DNA from: Verrucomicrobiota bacterium JB023
GTDB lineage: Bacteria; Verrucomicrobiota; Verrucomicrobiia; Verrucomicrobiales; Akkermansiaceae
DNA: 44,381 nt
Direction of reading: 5' to 3'
Assembly (NCBI GenBank): GCA_030673895.1
Contig: JAUTCR010000036.1
Location: 1 to 44,381, forward strand
Part shown: positions 31,677-41,327 of the stretch, one piece after another
How positions within the stretch are numbered: the first letter of the stretch is position 1
Layout of the letters: each line of letters begins with the position of its first letter
Notes under the pieces: model-generated
The model's input: only the letters and a program-made list of their open reading frames with translations
Told to the model about the DNA's origin: nothing
The model's database searches: none
Program-made: the position numbers and the translations under genes

Positions 31677-32201
31677 ATGCTTGAGACGCCGATGCGCGAA
31701 TTGCTTGCCGAGTATCCTTCTGCCCGGCGAGCGTTGTTTTCCCACTTTCACATTGGAGGCTGCCAATCGTGTGCCTTCTCAGAGGACGACAGCCTGGGCG
31801 CGGTCTGCAAGCAGCATGACATTGATGCGGAAAAGGCGCAGCAGGCCATTCTCACCAGCCACGAGGAAGAGCAGGCTCTCCTGATCACTCCCGGCGTCTT
31901 GGCGAAGAAGCTGGCGGCAGCCGAGCCCCCGGTGCTCGTCGATTCCCGCACGCGGGAGGAGCATGACGCCGTCGCCATACCGGGCAGCATTCTATTGGTC
32001 GAGAGCACCCTCGCGGAGCTCTCGCAGGACGTGGAGCAGGAAATCGTGTTCTATGACCACCGCGGGCTAAGCGTGCTGGACCATGTTTCCTGGTTCCGCG
32101 GGCACGGGTTGAAAAACACTTTCGCCCTGAAAGGAGGGATCGACGCTTACTCCCAAGACGTTGACCCCGCTCTCCCCCGCTATCGGCTGGAGATTGATTG
32201 A
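31677..32201 (+). CDS. rhodanese-like protein lacking the catalytic Cys, with CxxC N-terminal domain
   Basis: A protein of 174 residues. The N-terminal part (TPMRELLAEYPSARRALFSHFHIGGCQSCAF) resembles DUF542/DUF1858-type domains, with Cys29 and Cys32. A rhodanese fold follows: VLVDSRTREEHDAVAIPGSI and VFYDHRGLSVLDHVSWFRGHGLKNTFALKGGIDAYSQ. The catalytic loop usually reads Y-C-x-x-G; here it is YDHRG, with Asp127 in place of Cys, so sulfurtransferase activity is unlikely from that site. It could bind a ligand or serve as a scaffold. ATG 31677 is preferred over the TTG at 31671. The gene is convergent with the AmgK-like kinase gene. Confidence 0.75.
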   Translation: MLETPMRELLAEYPSARRALFSHFHIGGCQSCAFSEDDSLGAVCKQHDIDAEKAQQAILTSHEEEQALLITPGVLAKKLAAAEPPVLVDSRTREEHDAVAIPGSILLVESTLAELSQDVEQEIVFYDHRGLSVLDHVSWFRGHGLKNTFALKGGIDAYSQDVDPALPRYRLEID

Positions 32202-32224
32202 GTGGACCGAGACGACCAGCCTGA

Positions 32225-33166
32225 CTACGCAAGGTAATCAGCAAAGACGTCCTCGAACTCACTATCGTCGACCACCTCGCGGAGGAGGCGGGTAGCGACG
32301 GGAATATGCTGAAGGTACCACTTGTTGTCGAAGTTGTGGACGATATTCCCATAGGCCCCCAAGGCCTGCATGAGGCGCTGGATGGCGCAGTCTCTCAGGA
32401 GCATCGGGATCGGGCGCTCCTCGGTGATGTCCTCCCAAAGGTCGAGTAGCTTCTCCCGATCTTCCTTCGAGTGGTTCATGTAAGGATCGTAGATCAGCGA
32501 GGCGAGGTCATACTCTTGGTGCCCGAGCCGCATTCCCTGGAAGTCGATGAGATAGGCTTTCTCGTGAGCCAACACGATGTTCTGGGACTGGAGGTCCCGG
32601 TGGACGAGACGCCGGTGGCTTTTCCCCAGCCTTTCCCGGAGAGACTTGAGCTCAGGGCTATCGCGAAGAGCCTGCCCGTCCTTACCAAGATGGCGTTCGA
32701 CAAAGTGCTCGATGAAGTAGTTCTGCTCCCACTCGTAGGATTCCACCGTGAATGGCGGCATCATTTCCAAATCCTTAGGCACCTTGGTAAAGGCCAAGCG
32801 GTCCAGCTGTTCGAAGACGGAGCGATAAAATGGCTCACGAGCCTCCCAGGGGTCGTCCTTGCGGTCGAGGAGATTGGCATCACCCAAGTCTTCGACGATG
32901 GCCCAATTTTTTGCCGCGTTTTGTGCGACGATGAGGGGAACGTTGAGCCGGGCGCTTTTGAGGAACGTCGCAATTGGCAGAAAAAATTCGTTATCCGGCC
33001 GTTCATCGTTCCAATGAATTCCGATGTAAGTGGGGTGACCATCGGGCTTGAGGCGAGCGAGAAGACGGCCCGAAGCCCCATTGGTGATGGGCTCCAAGAG
33101 AACCTTGTGGGTCGGGTAAAGCTCCAGGTGCTGTCGAATCGCAGTGAGTAGGATATCGGCGGCCAT
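32225..33166 (-). CDS. aminoglycoside phosphotransferase-fold sugar kinase, AmgK-like
   Basis: A protein of 313 residues. The kinase catalytic loop is LVHRDLQSQNIVL and the metal motif is LIDFQGMRLGHQEYDLASLIYDPYM. Both are close to AmgK, which phosphorylates the anomeric carbon of N-acetylmuramate and N-acetylglucosamine in cell-wall recycling. The length fits AmgK (about 320-340). The partner MurU is not in the window, so the assignment rests on the motifs. A choline or generic APH kinase is the alternative. Start at ATG 33166. Confidence 0.8.
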   Translation of the reverse strand: MAADILLTAIRQHLELYPTHKVLLEPITNGASGRLLARLKPDGHPTYIGIHWNDERPDNEFFLPIATFLKSARLNVPLIVAQNAAKNWAIVEDLGDANLLDRKDDPWEAREPFYRSVFEQLDRLAFTKVPKDLEMMPPFTVESYEWEQNYFIEHFVERHLGKDGQALRDSPELKSLRERLGKSHRRLVHRDLQSQNIVLAHEKAYLIDFQGMRLGHQEYDLASLIYDPYMNHSKEDREKLLDLWEDITEERPIPMLLRDCAIQRLMQALGAYGNIVHNFDNKWYLQHIPVATRLLREVVDDSEFEDVFADYLA

Positions 33167-33303
33167 AAGAAATGGGGAAGGTGGTTGGCGATGAAAGGGA
33201 GCGGAGGATTTTTGTCAACCGCACGGCTTGTTATCGCCTCGCGGGGACACAAAAAAAGACCCGCCGGAGCGAGCCTTCTTCTTATCTAGAGGGCCTCACG
33301 GCC

Positions 33304-33915
33304 TTAGTTCATCCAAGAATAGACGTTGTCCTGGTTGACCTTGGAGTTCTTTTTCCCCCGGCTCCATTCGCCGTCCTTGCCAGTGGACCAGGTGACCACG
33401 CGCTTGCCGAGAACCCGGCCGGGCCGGATTGGGTCGTCGAGCTTCTCATCGTAGCCATAGTCGAGAAGCATCAAGTAGCCGCGCTGTTCGGAGGCTTTCT
33501 TCTTCCATGGATCGTAGAGCTCCGCAGAGGTGGAGTCGCGGAAGAGACCGCCCCGGGCCGAGCTTTTGGAGCTGCCCTTGGCTTCCTCACCAGAGAAGAA
33601 GGACTGTTCTTTGCGGTTCATGTTATCCACGTTGATGCCGACGAGCACGCTCATGATTGGCTCGGTAGAGTCCACTTCAGTGTCTTCGGTAGGCGCCGAT
33701 TTGCTATTGGCGGGCAGAATGTTGTAGGTGTTGTAGTAGGAGTCGACAGCGGTCACGAGCTGCGTGCAGGTGTTCAAGGCCTTGGTCTTCTGCGCCTTGG
33801 CCATCCCCTTGTTCACGACAGGAACGAGAATCCCCATCAATACCACGATGATCATGATAACCACCAGCAGCTCGATGAGCGTGAAGCCTTTGTTCTGAAT
33901 CTTGGAATACTTCAT
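33304..33915 (-). CDS. type II secretion / type IV pilin-like protein (PulG family pseudopilin)
   Basis: A protein of 203 residues. KGFTLIELLVVIMIIVVLMGILVPVV is the prepilin peptidase site and conserved hydrophobic helix with Glu5. The rest has the common DPWKKKASEQRGYLML and WSTGKDGEWSRGKK elements of the GspG-like C-terminus. The ATG at 33915 puts seven residues before the cleavage-site KG. Such pseudopilins are abundant in Verrucomicrobiota and are often single genes. No secretion genes are adjacent. Confidence 0.92.
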   Translation of the reverse strand: MKYSKIQNKGFTLIELLVVIMIIVVLMGILVPVVNKGMAKAQKTKALNTCTQLVTAVDSYYNTYNILPANSKSAPTEDTEVDSTEPIMSVLVGINVDNMNRKEQSFFSGEEAKGSSKSSARGGLFRDSTSAELYDPWKKKASEQRGYLMLLDYGYDEKLDDPIRPGRVLGKRVVTWSTGKDGEWSRGKKNSKVNQDNVYSWMN

Positions 33916-34056
33916 ATGCTTGGAATGTGTTGCGATGACAAGGCTAGCCAAAAGTCCCGCGCCTTGTCCATCTAGACTTTTCCCGAGACACCCGGGCAGC
34001 CCCGCCGAAAGCGGTGTTCATCAAGTAAAAGCGAGGTGACCGCCAGAATCTGCCCA

Positions 34057-34086
34057 TAAAAAAGCCGTTGGAAAAGGATCCAACGG
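34057..34086 (-). terminator. intrinsic terminator of the small protein at 34149-34358
   Basis: On the minus strand CCGTTGGA and TCCAACGG (plus 34065-34072 and 34079-34086) form an 8-bp stem with a 6-nt loop, followed by CTTTTTT. It lies about 60 bp after the stop of the 34149-34358 gene. Confidence 0.8.
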
Positions 34087-34148
34087 ACTTGGGAAGGAGC
34101 AGGGACTGTGAAGGAAAACTGCTCCATCGCAGTTCAGGACGAGGAGGA

Positions 34149-34358
34149 TTACCTGGCCTCCAAAGTTGATTGAAGAGAGCGCATCTCCTCTCCCGAAGTG
34201 AGCGACTGCAACATGGCTCGCTCGCTGGCTTGAACTTGCTGCACCTGGGCCTCGGCAACATCGGAGTCCACTCTCTTGGACAGCATCGACTTACCGATGA
34301 GGACCACATTGAGCACGCAGTGTAGCGCAAACCCAATAAAGATTACTTTAAATTCCAT
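34149..34358 (-). CDS. small membrane-anchored protein
   Basis: A protein of 69 residues. One N-terminal helix (FKVIFIGFALHCVLNVVLIGKSML) is followed by a charged, probably coiled-coil stretch (AEAQVQQVQASERAMLQSL). Not recognised. A strong terminator downstream supports it as a real transcribed unit. Confidence 0.5.
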   Translation of the reverse strand: MEFKVIFIGFALHCVLNVVLIGKSMLSKRVDSDVAEAQVQQVQASERAMLQSLTSGEEMRSLQSTLEAR

Positions 34359-34711
34359 CGCGCGCCCTTGATAGTGAACTAGGACCTCATTAGCAATAAT
34401 TTTTTACATTTACGGAGGGGAAATTATTAAGAATTCAAAAGCGTTTATGACAAGAAGCCACTCCAAGCCTCTCTCCTTAAGCCACATACTCCGCTCAACC
34501 TAACAAATTCGCCGATTATTAAAAATTCGAGCTTACCGCTAAGATGGCAGTCAACGCCCTCCCCAATCTGTAAATATTCAAAATTTTTATACGATTGCGC
34601 GGCTACCATTTCAGAAATTAGTTAAAATTGACCAACTAGCCCGGTCCCTAGACTGCGGCCTCGTGAATATTCCTTTGGGGATTGAGCTCTTGTCTGCTAG
34701 TTCCCTTCTCG
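34359..34711. other. AT-rich intergenic region between divergent genes
   Basis: About 350 bp, richer in A+T than the surrounding sequence. It should contain the promoters of the small membrane protein (minus) and the Dabb protein (plus). I see no RNA gene, repeat or clear operator. Confidence 0.4.
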
Positions 34712-35110
34712 ATGACTAAGACCATCCTTTTTGCGCTTTGCGCCATGACTTCTGCAATTGTGTCGGCTCACGAAACCCAACCTCCGGCTTCCGAGGTGAC
34801 CGAGGGGGCGGTCAGGCATGTGGTGCTGGTGAAGTTCAAGGAAGATGCCACCGAGGAGCAGATTGCCCATATTGAGGCAGAGTTCGGCAAACTTGAAGAC
34901 AAGATCGAGACCATCCGCGGTTATGAGTGGGGCCCGGCTTTCAATGGAGAAAGCGGTCGCACCAAGGGCTACACCCATTGCTTCGTCGTGACCTTCGATG
35001 ACAAGGAGGGTCTCGCCGCCTATGGCCCGCATGAGGAACATCAGAAGTTCGTTAAAATCCTCCTTCCCGTCGTGGAGGACGTCCTGGTCCTGGACTACGT
35101 CGCCCAGTAA
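34712..35110 (+). CDS. secreted Dabb-domain (stress-responsive A/B barrel) protein
   Basis: A protein of 132 residues. The signal peptide is MTKTILFALCAMTSAIVSA. The mature part is one dimeric alpha/beta-barrel unit: VRHVVLVKFKEDATEEQIAHIEAEFGKL, YEWGPAFNGESGRTKGYTHCFVVTFDDKEGLAAYGPHEEHQKFVKILLP. The ATG at 34712 gives a clean signal peptide. Such Dabb proteins are common in Planctomycetota and Verrucomicrobiota with unknown substrate. A bidirectional terminator separates it from gap. Confidence 0.88.
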   Translation: MTKTILFALCAMTSAIVSAHETQPPASEVTEGAVRHVVLVKFKEDATEEQIAHIEAEFGKLEDKIETIRGYEWGPAFNGESGRTKGYTHCFVVTFDDKEGLAAYGPHEEHQKFVKILLPVVEDVLVLDYVAQ

Positions 35111-35130
35111 CTAGCGACCCGTTATCAATG

Positions 35131-35165
35131 AAAAAGGCGCGAGGAAGAATCCCCGCGCCTTTTTG
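35131..35165. terminator. bidirectional intrinsic terminator
   Basis: AGGCGCG (35135-35141) pairs with CGCGCCT (35154-35160), with AAAAA before and TTTTT after. It sits between the convergent Dabb and gap genes and can end transcription from both sides. Confidence 0.9.
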
Positions 35166-35184
35166 CTGAAAAAATTTCAGGCGA

Positions 35185-36195
<1,011 letters not shown>

Positions 36196-36307
36196 TTAAA
36201 TGTGGGTTGAAAGTTGGTGACCCTCCGGGGCCACCGACAGCTGCGGCTTAACGGATAGCCCCGAGGGCGTCAACCACGGCTTGGTCTTTCCAGAGAAAGG
36301 GGTCCGG

Positions 36308-37225
36308 CTATTTCGTAGCAGCCGGGATGGTCATATCCTTCCAGTCGCGCTGAATACCTAGCAAATGGTGTTCCAGAAAATCCCGCGTCACCCGCCAAAC
36401 GTCCTCGCCGAAGCCCTGCCCGTGCCCTCCCCCATCCACGGTGACCAGGGTCACTGGCACCCCGGCTTGCCGCAGCCCGTCGCGGAGCCACTCCGATTGC
36501 TCCAAGGCAACGAGACGGTCCCGCGTCCCGTGGACGATGAGGGTGGGCGCATCATCCCCTGTAATGTGGGTGAGCGGGCTGGCTGAGCGAGCGGCCTCCT
36601 GCTTGTCCCGAGGCAGCCCCCCGAGCAGGCGGGCAGGCGCGGAGCGAGGATTATCCTCTCCCTTAATGGCAGGCTCCCCCTCCAAAGGAAGGAAGCGGGT
36701 GGGCCCGAAGTAATCGACCACACAGGCGACCCGAGAGGAGGCCTCGGCGTGCGGCCCCAGCTCCCCCTCCAAGGCGGGGACCTCCGCGCTGGTTCCAAGC
36801 ATGGCGGCGAGATGACCGCCGGCAGAGAGGCCGAATAAGGCGATGCGCCCGGCATCAATACCATACTGACCCGCATTCGCCCTCAGCCATCGGATGGCGG
36901 CCTTGCAATCATGGATCTGCGCCGGCCAAATCGCTTCCCTCGTCAGGCGGTAGCCGATGGTGGCCGTGGCATATTGTCCGGTGGAGTAGAGGGGCTGCAG
37001 CCGCCGCAAGCCGCCCATCTTGCTGCCAGCGGCCCAGCCTCCTCCATGGATGAACACGACGAGCGGAAGGGAAGCATCCGGCGAACGCGCCGGCACGGCC
37101 AAGTTTAGGGTCTGCCGGGGATTCTCGGTCCCGGCATAGGCTTGGTTACGGAGAAGGATAGGAGCCAGCTCCTCCGCTATGACGGCCGAGGCTGAGCAAA
37201 GAAGGCAGGCGAGCAGGATTTTCAT
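36308..37225 (-). CDS. secreted alpha/beta-hydrolase (carboxylesterase-like)
   Basis: A protein of 305 residues. The signal peptide is MKILLACLLCSASAVIAEE. The oxyanion motif VVFIHGGGWAAGSK, the nucleophile elbow GLSAGGHLA, an acid residue near HGTRDRLV, and the His in DGGGHGQGF complete the BD-FAE/Aes-like catalytic triad. It may act on esters of plant or algal polysaccharides, as many secreted members do (inference). ATG 37225 is preferred over two TTG codons just upstream. Confidence 0.88.
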   Translation of the reverse strand: MKILLACLLCSASAVIAEELAPILLRNQAYAGTENPRQTLNLAVPARSPDASLPLVVFIHGGGWAAGSKMGGLRRLQPLYSTGQYATATIGYRLTREAIWPAQIHDCKAAIRWLRANAGQYGIDAGRIALFGLSAGGHLAAMLGTSAEVPALEGELGPHAEASSRVACVVDYFGPTRFLPLEGEPAIKGEDNPRSAPARLLGGLPRDKQEAARSASPLTHITGDDAPTLIVHGTRDRLVALEQSEWLRDGLRQAGVPVTLVTVDGGGHGQGFGEDVWRVTRDFLEHHLLGIQRDWKDMTIPAATK

Positions 37226-37278
37226 CAACAAGAGATAGCTGCCGCGCGGTCGGATGTTACCGATTTTTTTAACTCAGC

Positions 37279-38046
37279 TCAGGGATTCTCCCTCGCTACC
37301 GGTGCGGTCTCACGATGCATCACGACCTTGACCGGTTGCCGGGGTTTCTCGCCATCGGCACGATAGGCCACAATGGTGCTCCGCTGGCCCTTACCCTGGG
37401 ACAGGCTGGCGGAGTAAAAACGTCGCCACCCCCGCCGCGCATCCTTGTAGGCGAGCTGCATCTTGACTCCATCCACTTCGTCAGCACGCAGGACTTCGCT
37501 CTCGCCCGGCTTCACCTGAATCTCTCGTCCAGCCACCTTCACTGCCACTTCCGCCGGACACACATTGACGAAACGCACCATGCCGGCGGCAAAGCCCGGG
37601 CCATCCGTCAGCAGGAGAGACCTCGCCTTCCCCCAATCCCCTTCCTGCGGATCACGCCAAAGCACGGCCAAGACATCTCCGCCTTCCGGCAGAGTCAATT
37701 GATGCCAAGGAGCCCCCTCCTCGGCGAGCCTTACCAGCGCGGGTCCCTTCGGCACAGCCAAGGGCGCACTGGCCGACTTCAGCCGCAGCCTTAGCTCCTG
37801 GCTCTCGACCTCTCCTCCGCCCTCCCCCTCCTCTTCAGCGGATTGCACCGAGGCTTCCACGAGATAGGGCGGCTCGCTCCCCTTGGGCGCATCCAGCTCA
37901 TAGCGGACGCCATCACGGATCTCCTGGCGGAAGGGGGGCGCGTCTCCCACGGGCAGGATGCGCAGCTTCCGCGTCCGCTCCACCTCTTCCTGCCCGAGAG
38001 CCACCGCGAGGCACAGCAGCCAGCAGATCGTTGCCATTCTTCTCAT
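37279..38046 (-). CDS. uncharacterised secreted protein
   Basis: A protein of 255 residues. MRRMATICWLLCLAVALGQ is a signal peptide. The rest is beta-rich with no known motif; a segment MVRFVNVCPAEVAVKVAGREIQVKPGESEVL looks like an immunoglobulin-like or DUF-type strand pattern. The gene lies 53 bp upstream of the esterase gene on the same strand. Its start region is divergent from the ABC permease. Function unknown. Confidence 0.7.
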   Translation of the reverse strand: MRRMATICWLLCLAVALGQEEVERTRKLRILPVGDAPPFRQEIRDGVRYELDAPKGSEPPYLVEASVQSAEEEGEGGGEVESQELRLRLKSASAPLAVPKGPALVRLAEEGAPWHQLTLPEGGDVLAVLWRDPQEGDWGKARSLLLTDGPGFAAGMVRFVNVCPAEVAVKVAGREIQVKPGESEVLRADEVDGVKMQLAYKDARRGWRRFYSASLSQGKGQRSTIVAYRADGEKPRQPVKVVMHRETAPVARENP

Positions 38047-38135
38047 GGTTTCCAGCTTCGTCAGGTCCCCCACCTCTTTCAATCTTCAACTTTCCTCGCT
38101 TGATCCCTCGCCGCTCTCAGCGTCACTTTCCTCCA

Positions 38136-39023
38136 GTGAATCGCATTCTGACCATCGCCACCGGGACCTTCACGCAGTTGGTCCGCATGAAGGTCTTCTA
38201 TTTTCTCGCCCTTTTCGTCGTTCTCGCCATCGCGCTCAATTTCTTTCGGCTTCCCCATCACATCGGCCCGGAAGCCGCCGGCGAGCAGGAGCTGAGGCTC
38301 TGGAAATCCGGCACCATCGGCCTGATGAAGCTCTTCGCGATCGTATTTTCCCTCGCCGCCACCGCCCTGCTTCTCCCGCGCGATGTCGAGGACCGCACGC
38401 TCTACACCATCCTTTGCAAGCCTGTCCCCCGGCTCGATTACCTCACTGGCAAGCTCCTCGGTGTCCTCATGCTCACCTTCGTCGCCCTCCTGGTGATGGA
38501 TCTGCTCATGAGCGCCGTCCTCCACCACCGCACCAATCTCGTCGCAGCCGAGCGTCTCGATCTACTACAGCGCCAAGGCTTCAGTGAGGCCGACATTGCC
38601 ATCGAGATGGACCGCGTCCATCGCCACGGCGTCACCGCCTCGCTTCAATTCGGCATCCTCGGCTTGTTCCTGGAGGCCGCCGTTCTCGCAGCCGTGGCCT
38701 TGCTCATCTCCACCTTCTCCACCTCCACTCTCTTCACCATTCTGAGCACAGTGCTGGTTTATTTCATCGGTTTCTTCATGGGCGAGGCCAAGGACTATTG
38801 GCTGGAGGCCACGGCAATAGGCGACTCCTTCGCGGGCCGCGCAGCCATCCAGCTCCTCTCCCTCGTATTTCCGGATCTTTCCCTCTTCGGACTAGCCGAT
38901 GCCGCCATCGAGGGAACGACCATCCCCGCCCTCACCGCGCTCAGGGTCGCGGGCTTGGCATTGATCTACCTGGTCACCTACACCCTGGTTTCGTGGTTCG
39001 TCTTCGCAGATAAGGAATTCTGA
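38136..39023 (+). CDS. ABC-2 type transporter permease
   Basis: A protein of 295 residues with six or so membrane helices, starting VNRILTIATGTFTQLVRMKVFYFLALFVVLAIALNFF. The LLPRDVEDRTLYTILCKPVPRLDYLTGKLLGV segment is the usual cytoplasmic loop of ABC-2 permeases (DxxxGTLxxLLSxPxxR-like). The ATPase partner is not next to it. GTG 38136 is used because upstream codons overlap the divergent gene's start and lack membrane character. Confidence 0.82.
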   Translation: MNRILTIATGTFTQLVRMKVFYFLALFVVLAIALNFFRLPHHIGPEAAGEQELRLWKSGTIGLMKLFAIVFSLAATALLLPRDVEDRTLYTILCKPVPRLDYLTGKLLGVLMLTFVALLVMDLLMSAVLHHRTNLVAAERLDLLQRQGFSEADIAIEMDRVHRHGVTASLQFGILGLFLEAAVLAAVALLISTFSTSTLFTILSTVLVYFIGFFMGEAKDYWLEATAIGDSFAGRAAIQLLSLVFPDLSLFGLADAAIEGTTIPALTALRVAGLALIYLVTYTLVSWFVFADKEF

Positions 39024-39029
39024 GCCGTC

Positions 39030-40445
39030 TCACTTCGGCTGGGCGAATTGCGCGTCCACTGAATCCATCCAAGCCAGAAGGTCGGCGATCAACTCGTCCC
39101 GCTTCTCCGGCTCGGTGCCAGCCAGGTCCACCCGCTCGCCAATATCATTGCCGAGGTGATAGAGCTCGACCGCATGGTTTGAGTCGATCTCTTCCGCTCC
39201 CCCGTCCAGCAGCCACTCCTCATGATAGAGATGCAGCTTCCACTCTCCCTTACGGATGACGGTGACCGGTCGCGTCCGAAAGATGGGATCCCGTCCTCGA
39301 TTGACCGTCCGGTCCAAGTAGGCCGGGAAGTGCCAGAAGATTGCCTCCCGTTGCAAGGTTCCCTTCTCGCTGAAGAGCGGCACCAAGCTTTCTCCATCCA
39401 ATTCCTTCTCCACCGAGCCCCCAGCCAAGTCCAGGAAGGTCGGGTAAAGATCCACTTGGATAATCGGCTCCTCGCAAGTCGCCCCGGCAGGAATCACTCC
39501 CGGCAAGCGAGCGAGAAAGGGCTCGCGAATCCCTCCCTCATAGTAGCACCCCTTGTCGCCCCTGAGGGGCTCCTGGGAATTCCATTGATAGATACCTCCA
39601 TTGTCACTGGTGAAGATGACGAGGGTCTCCTCCTTGAGACCGAGCTCGTCGATGGTTTGGAGGACCCGCCCGATGCTAGCATCGAGGTCATAGACCATCG
39701 CCGCGAATTGGGCTTTACGATCACTTTTGCCCAGCTGCTTGGCCTTTTCCTTGAACTTGGCCTTCGTTTCCGGACGTGCTTGCAAGGGCGTGTGGGGCGC
39801 ATGATGGGCGAGATAGACAAAGAAGGGCTCGTCCTGATGCTCTCTCATGAAGTCTTGCGCCTTACCTGATAGATCGAAGACGCCCTTCGGATCACTCGGT
39901 GGCCCCTTCTTGTTCCCTCCCGACCCCGGAGGCAGCTCTCCTTCCCCAAAGCTGTCATAGCTGAAGTCAAAGCCCTGGTCACTCGCCAGCGCGCCCCCCT
40001 TGGTCTTCCGATTGTAGAGATGCCACTTGCCAATGTGCGCGGTGGCATACCCAGCCGCCTTGAGCGCCTCCGCGATCGTGACGTCATCCAACTCGAGTCC
40101 ATCCTGATTGGGGATCGGCTCAAGACGCATCTTGTCGACCGGCCCCCGCTTCGTGCTATGCACTGCATAGACGTGATGCCTCGGAGTGTAGTTACCCGAG
40201 AGCAGACAGGCCCGGCTCGGTTGGCAATTGCCCGAGCTGGCGTAGGCATTGGTGAAGCTCATGCCCTCCTTCTGCAAGGCATCGAGCACCGGAGTCTCGA
40301 TAAAGCCATCACCCTGATAGCCCACGTCCTTCCACCCCAGATCATCCGCGTAGATGAGCACGATGTTTGGCTGCCCCGGCTTGGCAGAGAGCCATCCAGC
40401 GAGAGAGCAAAGGGCCACCGCGAGGCATCTAAGAACATTCTTCAT
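39030..40445 (-). CDS. type I sulfatase (arylsulfatase family)
   Basis: About 471 residues with a signal peptide (MKNVLRCLAVALCSLAGWLSA). The metal-binding motif is IVLIYADDLGW (Asp34, Asp35). The active-site motif is NCQPSRACLLSG, with Cys74 that becomes formylglycine (C-x-P-S-R). The second acid pair is in FTSDNGG. It would hydrolyse sulfate esters, probably of sulfated polysaccharides, outside the cytoplasm. A formylglycine-generating enzyme is not in the window. An earlier ATG at 40484 (MKEAIDRLAFSLL) has a better ribosome-binding site but would extend the signal peptide. Confidence 0.92.
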   Translation of the reverse strand: MKNVLRCLAVALCSLAGWLSAKPGQPNIVLIYADDLGWKDVGYQGDGFIETPVLDALQKEGMSFTNAYASSGNCQPSRACLLSGNYTPRHHVYAVHSTKRGPVDKMRLEPIPNQDGLELDDVTIAEALKAAGYATAHIGKWHLYNRKTKGGALASDQGFDFSYDSFGEGELPPGSGGNKKGPPSDPKGVFDLSGKAQDFMREHQDEPFFVYLAHHAPHTPLQARPETKAKFKEKAKQLGKSDRKAQFAAMVYDLDASIGRVLQTIDELGLKEETLVIFTSDNGGIYQWNSQEPLRGDKGCYYEGGIREPFLARLPGVIPAGATCEEPIIQVDLYPTFLDLAGGSVEKELDGESLVPLFSEKGTLQREAIFWHFPAYLDRTVNRGRDPIFRTRPVTVIRKGEWKLHLYHEEWLLDGGAEEIDSNHAVELYHLGNDIGERVDLAGTEPEKRDELIADLLAWMDSVDAQFAQPK

Positions 40446-40531
40446 GAGGAGGCTAAACGCCAGTCGGTCGATTGCCTCTTTCATCTCTTCCCCGCTTTTC
40501 CTGCAAAATCACGCGTCCTCTTCGGCAAGTG

Positions 40532-41122
40532 ATGCGAGGCGGACCTCTTGCATTCTCCTTAAGTTCCCGCCTCGTGGCTGATCCCATTTCCTCAACTCCC
40601 ACTTACGCTGAATGGCTGGTCCGGCGCACGGGGTGCCGCTCCGCTCGCTACGCTATCGTGATCGACAGCTCCTGTCCGGCCTGCCAGCCGCCCGTCGCTA
40701 GACAACTGGCCGACTACCTCAACGAATTTTGCGATCTGCCCTCCCTCAACTGCTGGCACGCCTTCGACCGGGCCTTTCTTATCAATATCCAGGAGGAGCA
40801 GATGCTGCATCAGGTGCTCAATGAGCCCGAGTGCCCCATCCGCGCCCTCGCCGCCCTCGGCGCCTGCATTCTGGAAGGTGAAGGCCTTGCCGATCTCACC
40901 CGTGGCCTGCCCCACGTCTTTCAGGTCTGCCTCTCCTGCAAGCAACCCGACGTCACGCCCTATCACCTTCACCTCAATCAAAAGCGGTTCGAGCCCGGCA
41001 AGGTCGCCAACGTCATCGCCGACTCCTTTCTGGAATGGGCCGACGGCGGCGGCGATCCGCAAACGGTGCCCAGCCTCCCGCAAACGACGCGAAGCCAGCC
41101 AACCGACATCCACGTAATCTAA
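40532..41122 (+). CDS. uncharacterised protein upstream of the cbb3 operon
   Basis: Up to 196 residues. It contains SSCPACQPPVARQLADYL, then FQVCLSCKQPDVTPYHLHLNQKRFEPGK. No domain recognised. The CPAC and CLSCK motifs could bind a metal or haem. It is 19 bp before ccoS on the same strand. The start is unsure: ATG 40532 is used, and GTG 40574 is a plausible alternative. An accessory role in cytochrome oxidase assembly or metal supply is possible (inference). Confidence 0.6.
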   Translation: MRGGPLAFSLSSRLVADPISSTPTYAEWLVRRTGCRSARYAIVIDSSCPACQPPVARQLADYLNEFCDLPSLNCWHAFDRAFLINIQEEQMLHQVLNEPECPIRALAALGACILEGEGLADLTRGLPHVFQVCLSCKQPDVTPYHLHLNQKRFEPGKVANVIADSFLEWADGGGDPQTVPSLPQTTRSQPTDIHVI

Positions 41123-41141
41123 CTTCTACTAGAACCTACCC

Positions 41142-41327
41142 ATGAACGTTCTCGCACTCACCCTCCTCATCTCCCTCGTCCTCGCGGGCATCTTCCTCGT
41201 CTGCTTCACCTTCGAACTGCTCAAGCCCCGCAAGACATCTCTCGAGCATGTCTCCCTCCTCCCGCTCGAAGACGATCAACTCTCCAATTCCCTCAACAAC
41301 GAACTCCCCAATCAGGACTCCAAATGA
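41142..41327 (+). CDS. ccoS: cbb3-type cytochrome oxidase assembly protein CcoS-like
   Basis: A protein of 61 residues. One N-terminal helix (VLALTLLISLVLAGIFLVCFTFELL) is followed by a short acidic tail with LPLEDDQ, as in CcoS, which is needed for cofactor insertion into CcoN. The stop overlaps the ccoNO start by 4 bp (ATGA), which supports the assignment. Confidence 0.8.
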   Translation: MNVLALTLLISLVLAGIFLVCFTFELLKPRKTSLEHVSLLPLEDDQLSNSLNNELPNQDSK

